Positions 50,701 through 59,538 are shown, counted from the stretch's first letter. The stretch is DNA of 64,000 nt from Candidatus Woesearchaeota archaeon (GCA_016215315.1 JACRKG010000006.1:1-64000); one strand, 5' to 3'. Made by a program: numbers and translations. Notes: generated by a model from the letters alone, not told the origin.

Positions 50701-53383
50701 AGAAAAAGTAATGCTAACAGGCGACGGAAGTGCAGGAACTTGTAGAGAATTCTTGAGCCAATACATGTGCGATTTTGTTTGGGACTCACTAAGTTGCACA
50801 GCACAAAAATATTCACAACCATCACCAGGCGGCGGAAGAATTGGCGGAGAATTAGGGGGAGTGGGCGATGTCTTCGGAGCAGTAAGCGACTCCTCACTAA
50901 AAACACAAAACGCAATGAAAGAAAGATACGGCACAACAGGCTTATGGAAAAATTTATTCAACGAAAAAAGATTACAAAACAGCGTTTGCGCATTCGCATT
51001 CACAGGAACATGGGATTTAGACATAGAAGCAATATCACAAATGAGCATAGAATCACCACAATTACCAAGCCAAGGATTACTAAGTTCTTGCAGAAGAACA
51101 TTTGCAGGATACATGCCAACTGGAGACCTAAAAACAAAAGGACTTACAACTTGGATTTACAGATTTGCAACATTCCTAAGCGCAGGAAGCGATTTAAGAT
51201 GGTGGACAGAACTAACATGCAGCGATGATTACTCATGCGATCCTAAAGATGGTTACGAAAATGGAAAATGTGATTGCGTAGGAATAGGGAAAAAAACAAT
51301 ACGAGTAGAACCACAAGTAGCAATAAGTGACAGACTAAACAAAGGAGAAATAATGGACGAACCAATGCAATTAATCATTCGCGCAACAAACGAAGAACCA
51401 TCACCAAAATACAGATATGACAAAGCAACAATCCACTGGGAAAGCGTAGACTCAAACGTTCCAAATGATTTAAGAAAAGGAGAAGCAAGCTGCAATTTCA
51501 ACCTAGTGGGAGGCGATGCACCAAACTTCTGCAAATTCAGCATTGACAAAGGATCATTCTGGTGTTCATGGGGACAACAAAAAGACACAATAACAATTGA
51601 TAAAAGAAAAACAAAAGCAGACTATCCACGAATGATGGATAAGTTAGGAGTATTTGCTTTAAATGATGACTTGACATTCAAAATTGCAGGAAAACAAGAA
51701 AGAGAACAACCAAACACAAACACAGCAAAATATTTACTTTACAAAATAGAAAACAAAGCAGGAAGAATAGTTAGAGAAACAAAATTTGATGATCCGCTAA
51801 GAGAAAGTTTAAGAGTAGATCAAGAAGGAGATTTTGAACAAACAATAACTATAAACGACAGATTAACTCAAGAAGACTTCGGAATAAAAGAAGAAGACTT
51901 CATAAAATATGAAGGATTTGATTTAGACCTTAACAAATATTTCGATTATAGTTTAGATGGACTAATAAGAAATGTTCAAGTAGTAAATGCAGAACCAAAC
52001 AAAGAATACTCTTTCGTCTTTGACTTCCAAGGAAAGAAATTAGACATTTACAAATTTTCAGGAAAAGGAGCAAGCGGACTAAGAAAAGGAAAAAAATTAG
52101 CGTATAGTGACTCATTAATCGTAGAAGATGGAAGCCCAAGTATTTCAATAGACGAAGGAAAAGATCCAATGCTTCAATTCACAATAAACACCGGAAGCTT
52201 ACCCCCAGACAGTCCAAACTTAAACTTCCAAGTATGGGTAAGATATCCAGAGCCATCAAGAAAAGTAGAAGCATGTGAAGGAGACCAAAAACCAGAAATT
52301 TGGAATGCAGAATTCGAAGCACACACAACAGAAAACGGACTACCAACAGAATTCCCCGCAACAGACAATAATGGAAAAGTAGCAAGAATCACAATACCAT
52401 TCCGAGTATCGTGCAAGAAAAATGCACAATTAGTCCAATTTGATCAAACGACAGCAAAACCCGACCCATTACAACCAACAGAAGAAGGAGAAACACCAAT
52501 AACAGAAACACCACCCATAGAACCACAACAAACAGAAGAACCGAAAAAACAAGAAGAACCAACACAACCAGAAACACCAGAAAAAATCCAAGAATTTTAT
52601 TCAATAGAAGGAACACAAGTAATAAAGCACAAATTCTTTGCAGAAGATTCAGGAGAACTAGTATTCAACACACAAAAATTAACAAACAAAGAATGGAAAA
52701 CTTTAGGAATTGCAAGATACACAGAACAAGAAGTTAATGATCAACTCGATGCAAAAACATTCTTCTTAACCTACCAAGATGCACTAGATTCATCAAGCGA
52801 AGGAATGGACGCATACAGAAGAATAAAAATAAAACAAATAACAAGCTTTTACAACTCAGAAAATAACATAATCTACAAAAACACAGTAATAGGACCACTA
52901 ACACAAGACGGAGGAGTTCCAGTAAGCATTACAAAAAAAGAAAATAACAACTGGGTAAACGATCATGAAGAAACAATAAGCAAAGACGCAATAATCACAG
53001 GATTTGAAACAGGATATTATGGACAAGAAGAAAGAGACATAACAAAAGGAGCACAAACATACAAACAAATAATCAACGGACAAGTAACAGAATATTATTT
53101 TATAGCTCCAGATTTAATACTTAAGTTCTACAATTTTAGAGTTAACAACGATGGTGGAATAGATTCCGCCAGAACAAAAATAAACCCAAAAGACAACACA
53201 AAAGAAGAACTAACTAGAATAACAACAAGCAAAAATGTAGTAATCGACAATTTCACAAATTATTTGGGAAGCGCTTACTTCTTAACTCTGGACGAAGCAA
53301 AAGCAAACGCAATAATAACACAACCAACACAACAACAAAAACCAGTATCATCTGGAGCAGGAGCATCACAACCAGTAAAATAA
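47726..53383 (+). CDS. Cluster B giant secreted Ig-like/Cys-rich protein
   Basis: 1885 residues. An unusually long basic n-region (about 35 residues) leads to a signal helix (LQLALIVLLFIPLVFA). Ig-like beta domains follow (residues about 55-380; VDTKPPEINLI, LDLEPPIINSN). A long Cys-rich helical region comes next (about 560-1170; PHPACCGQQYM-like strings, CVYLPGVINWLKQW, SCDPKDGYENGKCDC). Last is a beta-rich C-terminal part (about 1190-1885) with a Pro/Glu/Thr linker (PTEEGETPITETPPIEPQQT). It corresponds to cluster A genes 2 and 3 joined into one. Function unknown; a disulfide-stabilised surface structure is inference. Confidence 0.75.
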   Translation: MSAENTSKKQMRKNREKFFGDQKKSKASVIWRLSGNHWLQLALIVLLFIPLVFAQEQLFITTDLPNITKDYTIDIKGTSLPGAQIEVLINDQLKRKEPALKSDAFLFRDVLLDKEENIIKLIATDAQGLTASVEKTVKVDTKPPEINLIIPEQTLESNIALQGKTSENVKINYWITQEDEELTDDNKHTLDAQAGEFTLKIELPYEENKIKIVAKDEAGHETSIEGKTKLDLEPPIINSNLDQFKYVEKTGILNTIFNPEIKIKGNTNEPAAITVYVNNKAQKIIKTDENNNFEVGVNLLREIAKDVTKSSVSEEKFSAEFLGAAWTNQVKLVAVDNAGRESTQGPIDVIYALCGKGGPFRITPDTVTPNILNPRLILQGLQTAGFGFKIEYTGAYKADVKKVDVRPVMFRSKEGENYDQDWVNPVIFFEKNQKRNGGEGYAQINIKKSDPEGDTDYAKEKAIAEYNKGKCATTPGFGCLKFYLQFTIEYTETYNTTTISRGEQERISPVITSEVQYQKSCDRYELGIDQVRPENLIPKKHLKSSIDFLQKTSDAIENVQKPLSTVNTYLTYACAASTLGRKVVDAVESWNCKWSNKLNIFGDKWESGVAEVGLCDEAYGNEQDKLSACQRCENTIKFRKEKYQDIINPICDRIFGPAAPTLQKYIKDHQGAAKEVKLSKEVLDKPELQKWKVTNQGKIFSGNDCSFYTETGLPVVEDIYKKYKTGETPLTTSDCRDPLRPAHPACCGQQYMNEWGSACGVPSFGLDTFNEIKESACLAANKEGKNKVAGETCYQLWNSVAGFCDAEGGFLPQTIFTGVAYATPPAGAASNVIQAIIIPKGVSAAGVLQGAPERAVESYKIYLGYVANRYQIQPGQTNYYLNAETVLIPQKEVTELFFTPEGELYSETQFSGQPSAEFRTAIEQISNGQSIDKDAINFVYTKIRNTVGTVDKAYIVRPDSGLLRSMQCVYLPGVINWLKQWQGIVGHAKACLEKVMLTGDGSAGTCREFLSQYMCDFVWDSLSCTAQKYSQPSPGGGRIGGELGGVGDVFGAVSDSSLKTQNAMKERYGTTGLWKNLFNEKRLQNSVCAFAFTGTWDLDIEAISQMSIESPQLPSQGLLSSCRRTFAGYMPTGDLKTKGLTTWIYRFATFLSAGSDLRWWTELTCSDDYSCDPKDGYENGKCDCVGIGKKTIRVEPQVAISDRLNKGEIMDEPMQLIIRATNEEPSPKYRYDKATIHWESVDSNVPNDLRKGEASCNFNLVGGDAPNFCKFSIDKGSFWCSWGQQKDTITIDKRKTKADYPRMMDKLGVFALNDDLTFKIAGKQEREQPNTNTAKYLLYKIENKAGRIVRETKFDDPLRESLRVDQEGDFEQTITINDRLTQEDFGIKEEDFIKYEGFDLDLNKYFDYSLDGLIRNVQVVNAEPNKEYSFVFDFQGKKLDIYKFSGKGASGLRKGKKLAYSDSLIVEDGSPSISIDEGKDPMLQFTINTGSLPPDSPNLNFQVWVRYPEPSRKVEACEGDQKPEIWNAEFEAHTTENGLPTEFPATDNNGKVARITIPFRVSCKKNAQLVQFDQTTAKPDPLQPTEEGETPITETPPIEPQQTEEPKKQEEPTQPETPEKIQEFYSIEGTQVIKHKFFAEDSGELVFNTQKLTNKEWKTLGIARYTEQEVNDQLDAKTFFLTYQDALDSSSEGMDAYRRIKIKQITSFYNSENNIIYKNTVIGPLTQDGGVPVSITKKENNNWVNDHEETISKDAIITGFETGYYGQEERDITKGAQTYKQIINGQVTEYYFIAPDLILKFYNFRVNNDGGIDSARTKINPKDNTKEELTRITTSKNVVIDNFTNYLGSAYFLTLDEAKANAIITQPTQQQKPVSSGAGASQPVK

Positions 53384-53384
53384 A

Positions 53385-54149
53385 ATGATACAAGAAATAA
53401 AAAAAGCGTTAACGCTTTTTTTAGAAAAAAAGAAAATCATATTTTTTTTAGTTCTAATAGAATTAATGTTTTTCACATTAATTCTGGGAGTGCAATTTTT
53501 TACAATCCCGACAATTTTTGAAAGCACAAGTAAAATATTTGAAATAGTACAAAACACATACACAGGCACAGATCCTTCGCAATTACTAACAAAAGGCCCC
53601 GAAATACTTCAAATAGATGGAATACAAAAACATTACAGCACAATACTAACTTACACAGGCATAAACTTAATCTCTTCACTGATTTTATTCTTAATATTTC
53701 AAGGACTAATTTGGTTCTTATTGCACAAAACAATACATAAAGTTCACGTTGACATAAATTTATTTTTAATTCCTGCAATTTACTTTTTTATATGCTTACT
53801 ATTAATTTTCACACTAACACCCTACATTTACCAAAATGAATTCTTAACAATCAACATAATGATAGGAGCAATCGTGATTTTTACTTATTTAAGTAGTTTT
53901 TTTTATGCAGCGCTCTGCATAAAAAAAACTTTTCTTGAAATGCTTCTTTCACCCATAAAAACGCCAGTTTTAGTACTTCCATTTGTAAGTTTGATCTTAA
54001 TCACACTTTTATTGACCTTGTTACTTATTGGCATCTTCAAAATGAGCGAAATCCTAGGAATTGCCTATTTCGCTACAATTTATTTAACCTCATTTCAGTT
54101 ATCGAGGATATTCTTGATATATACCATGAAAAAATTTCAGAAAGATTGA
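53385..54149 (+). CDS. Cluster B polytopic membrane protein
   Basis: 254 residues starting 1 nt after the giant gene. Five to six membrane helices (near 20-42, 88-108, 120-142, 152-175, 190-218). TKGPEILQIDGIQKHY before the second helix and GLIWFLLHKTIHK after it match the cluster A membrane protein (GKGPEGIDPS, RTLIWKLL). It is likely the membrane component of the surface system. The AT-rich gap after it (54150-54277) shows no gene and may hold a terminator. Confidence 0.7.
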   Translation: MIQEIKKALTLFLEKKKIIFFLVLIELMFFTLILGVQFFTIPTIFESTSKIFEIVQNTYTGTDPSQLLTKGPEILQIDGIQKHYSTILTYTGINLISSLILFLIFQGLIWFLLHKTIHKVHVDINLFLIPAIYFFICLLLIFTLTPYIYQNEFLTINIMIGAIVIFTYLSSFFYAALCIKKTFLEMLLSPIKTPVLVLPFVSLILITLLLTLLLIGIFKMSEILGIAYFATIYLTSFQLSRIFLIYTMKKFQKD

Positions 54150-54277
54150 AATTTTTTCCAAAAAAACTAATTTTTCTGAAAAAAATAACAACAAAATTAG
54201 AAATCTTTCAATTTATTTAGAAAAATTTCCACTTTTTTCCCACAACTCATTTATTAAATAACCAATTCCTTCATTTC

Positions 54278-54496
54278 ATGGAAAAATACAAAAATGAAAC
54301 ATACACAAAACAAAGAACGCAAGGATTCGTAAAGTGCGGCTGTAGCTGCATAATATTAGCACTAGGTTTGGTTGCAGGATATTACATCCACGAACAAGCC
54401 AAAAAGTATTCTCAACAAATAAGCAAATGTAAACAGACCATTGACAAAGTCGTTGAAAAATTAAATTCTGGCGAGGAAAATGAACAAGGTAAATAA
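54278..54496 (+). CDS. Small single-pass membrane protein overlapping the protease gene
   Basis: 72 residues. A basic N-terminus with CGCSC (residues 20-24), one membrane helix (about 23-42, CIILALGLVAGYYIHEQ) and an amphipathic C-terminal helix (CKQTIDKVVEKLNSGEENEQ). It overlaps the start of the subtilase gene by 17 nt in a different frame. The coupling suggests an anchor or regulator of the protease (inference). Confidence 0.62.
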   Translation: MEKYKNETYTKQRTQGFVKCGCSCIILALGLVAGYYIHEQAKKYSQQISKCKQTIDKVVEKLNSGEENEQGK

Positions 54497-56108
54497 TGCT
54501 CTTTGCATAATACAACAAGGCAAAGAACAAAAGATATTTGCAGGAAAAAATGAAGTAATAGTCTGCAAGAAAAAAGACTTAATAAAAATGGCAGAGTCGT
54601 CATTGCAAAAACAAAACTATAACAACATAATTAAATTAATGAAAACAAACAATGATCTTGAGCTTTACACAAACAAACCTAAAATTTCAAAAATAAAAGC
54701 AGACAAAAAAGGCCACTGGATTTACAATTATGAAGAATTTGAAAACAACTTCCCAATCTATGACATATACCAGTTTGCATTCATAACAAATAACAAAATT
54801 AAGTGTTTGTACCATCCAGAAACCAAAAAAGAAAAAAGTATAGGAGATCAGTTTTCATTTTGGAGCACAGATGATGATAAAAACACCGAAACAGACAATC
54901 AATGGTACGAAATAATAGTTAAAGCCATAATAAACAAAGAACTAAACGATGAAATAATAACTGATTACTTAAATGAAACATACTCATTTTTTTCCAGAAG
55001 AAAAGTTAAAAAGATTTTTTGCTCTGCAAAAAATCTAGACGATAGCTTAGTGAACTGTCTGGTAACTTCTTATGATAAAAACTCCCTATTTGAAGAGAAT
55101 ATTATGAAAAGAACTTTCTTAAGTTTAGTGCACAAACACAAAATTGAAGCAGAACAGTTCAAAAATTTACCATTTATACATTTCAAGTGCGAACATGGAA
55201 AGTGTGAAGAGCTAGAAAAAAAAATATCTGGAGAATATCCTGTACGATTTCACAGAGAGAAACTTGTTTCTCTCCCAGAAGTAGTTTTTCACAAAAACAG
55301 AACAGCGAACTTAACTAATTTAGAACAAATAGGCGTTTATGACGCACAAGAAATTTCCACAGGACAAAACATAAAAATTGGAGTGATTGATACAGGAATT
55401 GATTACGAACACGAAGAATTAAAACACTCATTTGGTGAAATAAAAGGCAATAATTTTGTAAACGATAACTCTCCAATTGATGATAATGGTCACGGAACTC
55501 ATGTTTCAGGAATAATCGGAGGCATTACAACAGGAGTAGCACCAGGATGCACACTATACGCGCTAAAAGTCCTAGATAGAAATGGCGTGGGAAATAATAT
55601 TAGCGTAATAAGAGCAATTGATTGGAGCATAACAAACAATTTAGACATTCTAAATATGAGTTTAGGAAGTTCAAGTTATTCTGAACTAGAGCATAAAGCA
55701 ATAAAAATAGCTGCAGAAAAAGGGTTAGTAATAGTTTCTGCTGCCGGAAACGATGGAACTAAAGAATATAATTACCCCGCAAGCTTTGGTGAAGTAGTAA
55801 GCGTTAGCGCAGTAGACGGCAATAACAAAAAAGCAGACTTCAGCAATTATAATGATAAAATAAAAATAGCTGCTCCGGGAGTAGAAATTTATTCTACATT
55901 CAAAAACAACAGTTACCGAGTTCTTTCTGGCACTTCAATGAGTACTCCGCATGTTACTGGAGTTTTTGCACTTGTCAAATCATTAAACCAGTCTTCTCCT
56001 GAGATCTTAAAGGAGATTATAAAACGGACTGCAAAAAGTCTGCACAACAACCTGTACTACGGTGCAGGACTTGTTCGTGCAGACGACGCAGTCCGAGATG
56101 CAAACTAA
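54480..56108 (+). CDS. Subtilisin-like serine protease (S8) without signal peptide
   Basis: 542 residues. The catalytic triad is intact: Asp304 (IGVIDTGID), His338 (GHGTHVSG) and Ser486 (SGTSMSTPHV); the oxyanion Asn lies in SAAGNDG. Residues 1-230 are an unknown region, and about 232-280 look like a propeptide fold (PFIHFKCEHGKCEELEKKIS). There is no signal peptide, although the first 12 residues are mildly hydrophobic, so the enzyme acts inside the cell or is exported another way. Next to cluster B it could process surface proteins; this is inference. Confidence 0.88.
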   Translation: MNKVNNALCIIQQGKEQKIFAGKNEVIVCKKKDLIKMAESSLQKQNYNNIIKLMKTNNDLELYTNKPKISKIKADKKGHWIYNYEEFENNFPIYDIYQFAFITNNKIKCLYHPETKKEKSIGDQFSFWSTDDDKNTETDNQWYEIIVKAIINKELNDEIITDYLNETYSFFSRRKVKKIFCSAKNLDDSLVNCLVTSYDKNSLFEENIMKRTFLSLVHKHKIEAEQFKNLPFIHFKCEHGKCEELEKKISGEYPVRFHREKLVSLPEVVFHKNRTANLTNLEQIGVYDAQEISTGQNIKIGVIDTGIDYEHEELKHSFGEIKGNNFVNDNSPIDDNGHGTHVSGIIGGITTGVAPGCTLYALKVLDRNGVGNNISVIRAIDWSITNNLDILNMSLGSSSYSELEHKAIKIAAEKGLVIVSAAGNDGTKEYNYPASFGEVVSVSAVDGNNKKADFSNYNDKIKIAAPGVEIYSTFKNNSYRVLSGTSMSTPHVTGVFALVKSLNQSSPEILKEIIKRTAKSLHNNLYYGAGLVRADDAVRDAN

Positions 56109-56109
56109 C

Positions 56110-56322
56110 ATGAAAATTGTATTCACCTTGCATGCTAATATTAAGGCAAGAGAAAGAAACATACCTAAAATTTGGGTAATTGAAACAATAAAATATCCTG
56201 ATGTTACAACAAGACAGAAACACAAATATATTGTTACAAAAAAACTAAATGGATTAACTTTAGAAGTTGTTTTTGTAATAGAAAAGTTTATAAAAATATT
56301 AACACTATACTACATAAAATGA
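56110..56322 (+). CDS. DUF4258-like small protein (70 aa), possible toxin
   Basis: MKIVFTLHANIKARERNIPK then IWVIETIKYPDVTTRQKHKY. The 'F..Ha..R...R.I....v...i..Pd' pattern is that of DUF4258 / RelE-superfold proteins, often toxins. I place the start at 56110, 1 nt after the protease stop; a longer reading would overlap the protease. It overlaps the next gene by 4 nt (ATGA), forming the pair known from many TA-like loci. Confidence 0.72.
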   Translation: MKIVFTLHANIKARERNIPKIWVIETIKYPDVTTRQKHKYIVTKKLNGLTLEVVFVIEKFIKILTLYYIK

Positions 56323-56588
56323 AAGCAAGTTATGATCCGGATGCTGATGCAGCTTACATACAGTTAAAAGAAGGAAAAGTAAACCACACTAAAAAGATAA
56401 ATGATAACACCTTATTAGATGTGAATAAGAAAGGAGATGTACTTGGTGTTGAATTGTTATTTGTCAAAGAAAATAAGCCAAGAATACTGAGAGATTTATT
56501 TGGAGTTCTAAAGTTTAAAAAATATACCCGACTAGTAATTGACACAGAAAAGGTTTTATCTCTTTCTTGGTTAAAAAAAATAATGTAG
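56319..56588 (+). CDS. DUF2283-like small protein (89 aa), possible antitoxin
   Basis: MKASYDPDADAAYIQLKEGK followed by VNHTKKINDNTLLDVNKKGD, VLGVELL is the DUF2283 core (Y-D-ADa-Yi-l, D-d--g-v-GiE-l). The family is the usual partner of DUF4258. About 30 extra C-terminal residues (VIDTEKVLSLSWLKKIM) follow. The TA role is by context; no experiment is implied. Confidence 0.75.
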   Translation: MKASYDPDADAAYIQLKEGKVNHTKKINDNTLLDVNKKGDVLGVELLFVKENKPRILRDLFGVLKFKKYTRLVIDTEKVLSLSWLKKIM

Positions 56589-56598
56589 AATAATTGAT

Positions 56599-57465
56599 TC
56601 AACTCATCATCTCTTTATGGAATATTATTTCATGCAATAATTCAAAATCGTATTCTTTCAGTAGGTCTAAAATGAGTTTATTTAATTCACTCCTGTAATC
56701 CTTTGATTGAGAAGAATAAAATTGTTCTAAAAAGCTTTTATCAATATCTTTCAGTTCTTCAAGCATTCTATCTTTAATGTACTTTGAGAGATTTATGTGC
56801 TCAACAAATAATTGTCGGGTGCCTGTTTGATGGATTGCATCTAAAACTTTTTTTATTTCTTCTTTATTTGCTACAAAATGAGGCAGTAATGGTCCAAAGA
56901 AGGCGTAAGTTTTTATTCCTTCTTCGTTAAGTTTTTTTAGTGTTTCAAGTCTTTGACTAACATTTGGGGCAAATTTTTCAAAGTATCTGGAAATTTTATC
57001 ATCCGTTGAAGTTATAGTTAATCCAACATCAACATTTTTTAATCGTTTAAGTATTGGCAAAACATTCAGCACCAATGGAGACTTTGTTAGTATTGATACT
57101 TCTCCTTCAAAACCATAATCTGCCAAAATTTCTAAACATTTAGCAGATAAATGATATTTTGCTTCAGCTCCTTGAAAAGGATCAGTAACAGAACTCAAAA
57201 GAATAGTCTTGCCTTTTCCTTTATTTTTGAGTTTTATTAAATCTTTTTTTAACAAGTCTGGAGCATTAATTTTTGCATAAACATAATTACCCCAATCACT
57301 GATTTTTTTATCAACAAAGCGACCCATAAAACTCGCATAACAATAACTGCACCCAAAACGACATCCTGTATAACAATTAATTACAAAATCACACCCTGGA
57401 AGCTTGGAAGGAACAAGAATACTTTTAGCAGTGATTTCTTTGGTTTCTAAAGTTGAAGTCTCCAT
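56599..57465 (-). CDS. Radical SAM protein, SPL/Rv2578c-like
   Basis: 288 residues. The cluster-binding Cys triad is CxxxCxxC at Cys35, Cys39 and Cys42 (YTGCRFGCSYCYASF). Further motifs: LLSSVTDPFQGAEAKYHLSA, VSILTKSPLVL, VGLTITSTDD and YAFFGPLLPHF, matching the group related to spore photoproduct lyase that is often annotated as DNA-repair-like radical SAM proteins. The substrate is unknown. It is convergent with the DUF2283 gene (10-nt gap). Confidence 0.83.
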   Translation of the reverse strand: METSTLETKEITAKSILVPSKLPGCDFVINCYTGCRFGCSYCYASFMGRFVDKKISDWGNYVYAKINAPDLLKKDLIKLKNKGKGKTILLSSVTDPFQGAEAKYHLSAKCLEILADYGFEGEVSILTKSPLVLNVLPILKRLKNVDVGLTITSTDDKISRYFEKFAPNVSQRLETLKKLNEEGIKTYAFFGPLLPHFVANKEEIKKVLDAIHQTGTRQLFVEHINLSKYIKDRMLEELKDIDKSFLEQFYSSQSKDYRSELNKLILDLLKEYDFELLHEIIFHKEMMS

Positions 57466-57559
57466 AGAATAAATGAATAATCTAACTTAATTTAAACTTT
57501 GTTCTTTTAATTTCATTTCCGAAGAATTTATAACTTCATTAATTACAAATTATTTCCTA

Positions 57560-58720
57560 ATGAGATATCGTAAGCAATTATGGCCTTTGTATGTTTCAGA
57601 TATTTTTCTAAGTATTAGTTTTTATAGTCCTATTTTAATTTTATTTTTACTGAGTAAGAGTCTATCATTTCAAGATATAGGATTTTTATCCTTGGGAATA
57701 TACACAACATCTCTTTTATTGGAATTCCCAACAGGCATTTTTGCTGATAAATACGGAAGAAAATCAAGCCTATTAATTTCAGTATTTTTGAGTTTTATCT
57801 CTATATTAATTTATATTTCATTCACATCCTATTGGTTATTATTTCTAGGGTATATTTTAATTGGTGCATCTTGGGCATTTAAATCGGGGGCAAGAGAAGC
57901 TTTAATTTATGATACTTTAAAAGAAAAAAGATTACAAAGATATAATAGCAAAGTCCTGGGAGAATTAGATTTTATTAGTTCAATCACAATCATTAGCGCA
58001 ATAATTGGACCATTCATATATAATTATAGCAATATTCTCCCATTCGCATTAGACGCACTTATTGTTGGAGCGGGCTTTTTTATTTTATTTTTCTTAAGAG
58101 AACCAAAATATAAAAAACATTCTGAAGAAGTACCTTTTTATGATTCATTTAAAAGAGGACTAAAAATAATCCTCAATAATTCAACCATTCTCTCATTATT
58201 TTTACTGTACCTCCCATTATTCTTTTTTGAAGAGAGTTGGTATATTACTCAACAACCCCTGTTGATTTCTCTCGGACTTCCTTTAATGTTGCTTGGTTTT
58301 TATTCTGCCTTTAATTCTGGAATTTTTGCAATAGGAGGAATATTTTTACCAAAATTATTGAACATATTTAGTCACAGGACTTTGTTATTCGGGGTCATAA
58401 TACTCGAATGCATAGTGTGGTTTGTCTTGGGAACAAATAATTTGTATGCAGTTATTATTTTCTCAAGTATTCTCTTACTAATGCATCAATTCTGGAACTA
58501 TATCGATGCAGACATCATTCATGAACACATACCCTCAAATATACGGGCCACAACACTCTCAGCAAGACAAGCAATAATCAGTTTTGTATGGATTTTTAAT
58601 CCTTGGTTTATGGGGTATTTATTAGACACATTTAACAGAAACTATTTATTTCCAATATTCGGAATTCTGATTCTCTTAATAGGAATTATTGTGTTTATTT
58701 CAAGAAGAAAATACTTTTAA
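57560..58720 (+). CDS. MFS transporter
   Basis: 386 residues with about twelve membrane helices. The MFS loop 2-3 motif is visible as FADKYGRKSSLLISV (G-D-GR-family). The N-terminal RYRKQLWPLYVSDIFLSISF and loop GARREALIYD-type string (KSGAREALIYDTLKEKRLQR) resemble the subgroup often found in small archaea and Gram-positive bacteria. Substrate unknown; multidrug export or sugar transport cannot be told apart. Stands alone, followed by a 411-bp gap. Confidence 0.82.
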   Translation: MRYRKQLWPLYVSDIFLSISFYSPILILFLLSKSLSFQDIGFLSLGIYTTSLLLEFPTGIFADKYGRKSSLLISVFLSFISILIYISFTSYWLLFLGYILIGASWAFKSGAREALIYDTLKEKRLQRYNSKVLGELDFISSITIISAIIGPFIYNYSNILPFALDALIVGAGFFILFFLREPKYKKHSEEVPFYDSFKRGLKIILNNSTILSLFLLYLPLFFFEESWYITQQPLLISLGLPLMLLGFYSAFNSGIFAIGGIFLPKLLNIFSHRTLLFGVIILECIVWFVLGTNNLYAVIIFSSILLLMHQFWNYIDADIIHEHIPSNIRATTLSARQAIISFVWIFNPWFMGYLLDTFNRNYLFPIFGILILLIGIIVFISRRKYF

Positions 58721-59131
58721 TACTCGTTTTCATATCTGAAGAACGTATCAGTCATTCTAACAACTAATAATTTTCGACACCGCCCGAAGTCATTCTAGCA
58801 AAGCACTAAGCAAATAACCTGCGGAAACTAAATAACATGTAATCTTGAAAATACACATTGCAGTATAAGAACATTTATATATACCTAAAAAGATATACTA
58901 ATAAAGATATACGAGAGGTCAGCGTTTCGTCGAAGTGTGTGTGTTTTTATTTTTTTTTATTTTTTCCTTTAAAGAAAATAGCACACCACATTAGGGGATT
59001 TAATAATTGCATTGATGTATACACAACTTAAGCAATTGGGATATACACAAATCAAGCAACCAGTTTATGCTTTTAAGTTATTGTTGATGTCTTTGTGTTG
59101 ATGTATTTGGATAAATTTAGGGGGAATAATA
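58721..59131. other. Long intergenic region with direct repeats upstream of the AbrB-like gene
   Basis: No gene seen. Two 18-mers, TATACACAACTTAAGCAA (59018-59035) and TATACACAAATCAAGCAA (59042-59059), are spaced 24 bp apart. AAGATATAC occurs twice near 58890 and 58905, and TTGATGT recurs around 59012, 59085 and 59099. Such phased direct repeats often bind a regulator. The short purine/pyrimidine tracts 58930-58980 may be a terminator of something upstream. AGGGGG before 59132 is the ribosome-binding site of the next gene. Confidence 0.5.
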
Positions 59132-59464
59132 GTGGGAGATATTTGGGAGGAAAGTTTAGTTTGCACCAAGTGCAATAAGAAAACTGAAAAATTAGTTCTT
59201 AATAGAGATAATTTTGATATACGCGTTTGGAAATGTAAAGACTGCAAAAAAACATGGCCACACCCTCTAGATGATAAAAAGTTTAGCGAATGGAAGGATA
59301 TTAAAGATCAAGAATTCAAAGTAAAAATCAGAGAAGTAGGTAATAGCGCAGTTGTAAGCTTGCCTAGTGAAATTGCTTCATTCAAAGAACTAAAAATGGG
59401 CGAAGACGCCGTGTGGAAGTTTAAGAGTAGTAATGAGTTAATATTGAAGTTTAATTCTTCTTAG
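59132..59464 (+). CDS. Zinc-ribbon plus AbrB-like DNA-binding protein
   Basis: 110 residues, GTG start behind AGGGGGAATAAT. Two CxxC pairs (LVCTKCNKK, WKCKDCKKT) make a zinc ribbon at residues 9-45. The C-terminal part (KVKIREVGNSAVVSLPSEIA, LKMGEDAVWKFKSSNELILK) follows the AbrB/MazE swapped-hairpin pattern. It probably binds the direct repeats just upstream; this is inference. First gene of a four-gene set of small unknown proteins. Confidence 0.68.
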   Translation: MGDIWEESLVCTKCNKKTEKLVLNRDNFDIRVWKCKDCKKTWPHPLDDKKFSEWKDIKDQEFKVKIREVGNSAVVSLPSEIASFKELKMGEDAVWKFKSSNELILKFNSS

Positions 59465-59538
59465 TAGGATATTTTCTCATTTAAAAATGCAGTTTATAAC
59501 TTTATAAATTAAAAGAGAATTAGCCTACAGAGAAGAGT

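Noticed and set aside
49135..52616. Open frames on both strands within the giant cluster B gene
   Set aside because: Same reason: compositional shadows (Arg/Lys/Thr-rich or Leu/Val-rich) of a continuous 1885-residue gene with clear domain content.
56062..56322. Longer version of the DUF4258-like gene starting at 56062
   Set aside because: It would overlap the protease by 47 nt, and the extra residues do not belong to the DUF4258 pattern. The ATG at 56110 directly after the protease stop gives a normal-length protein.
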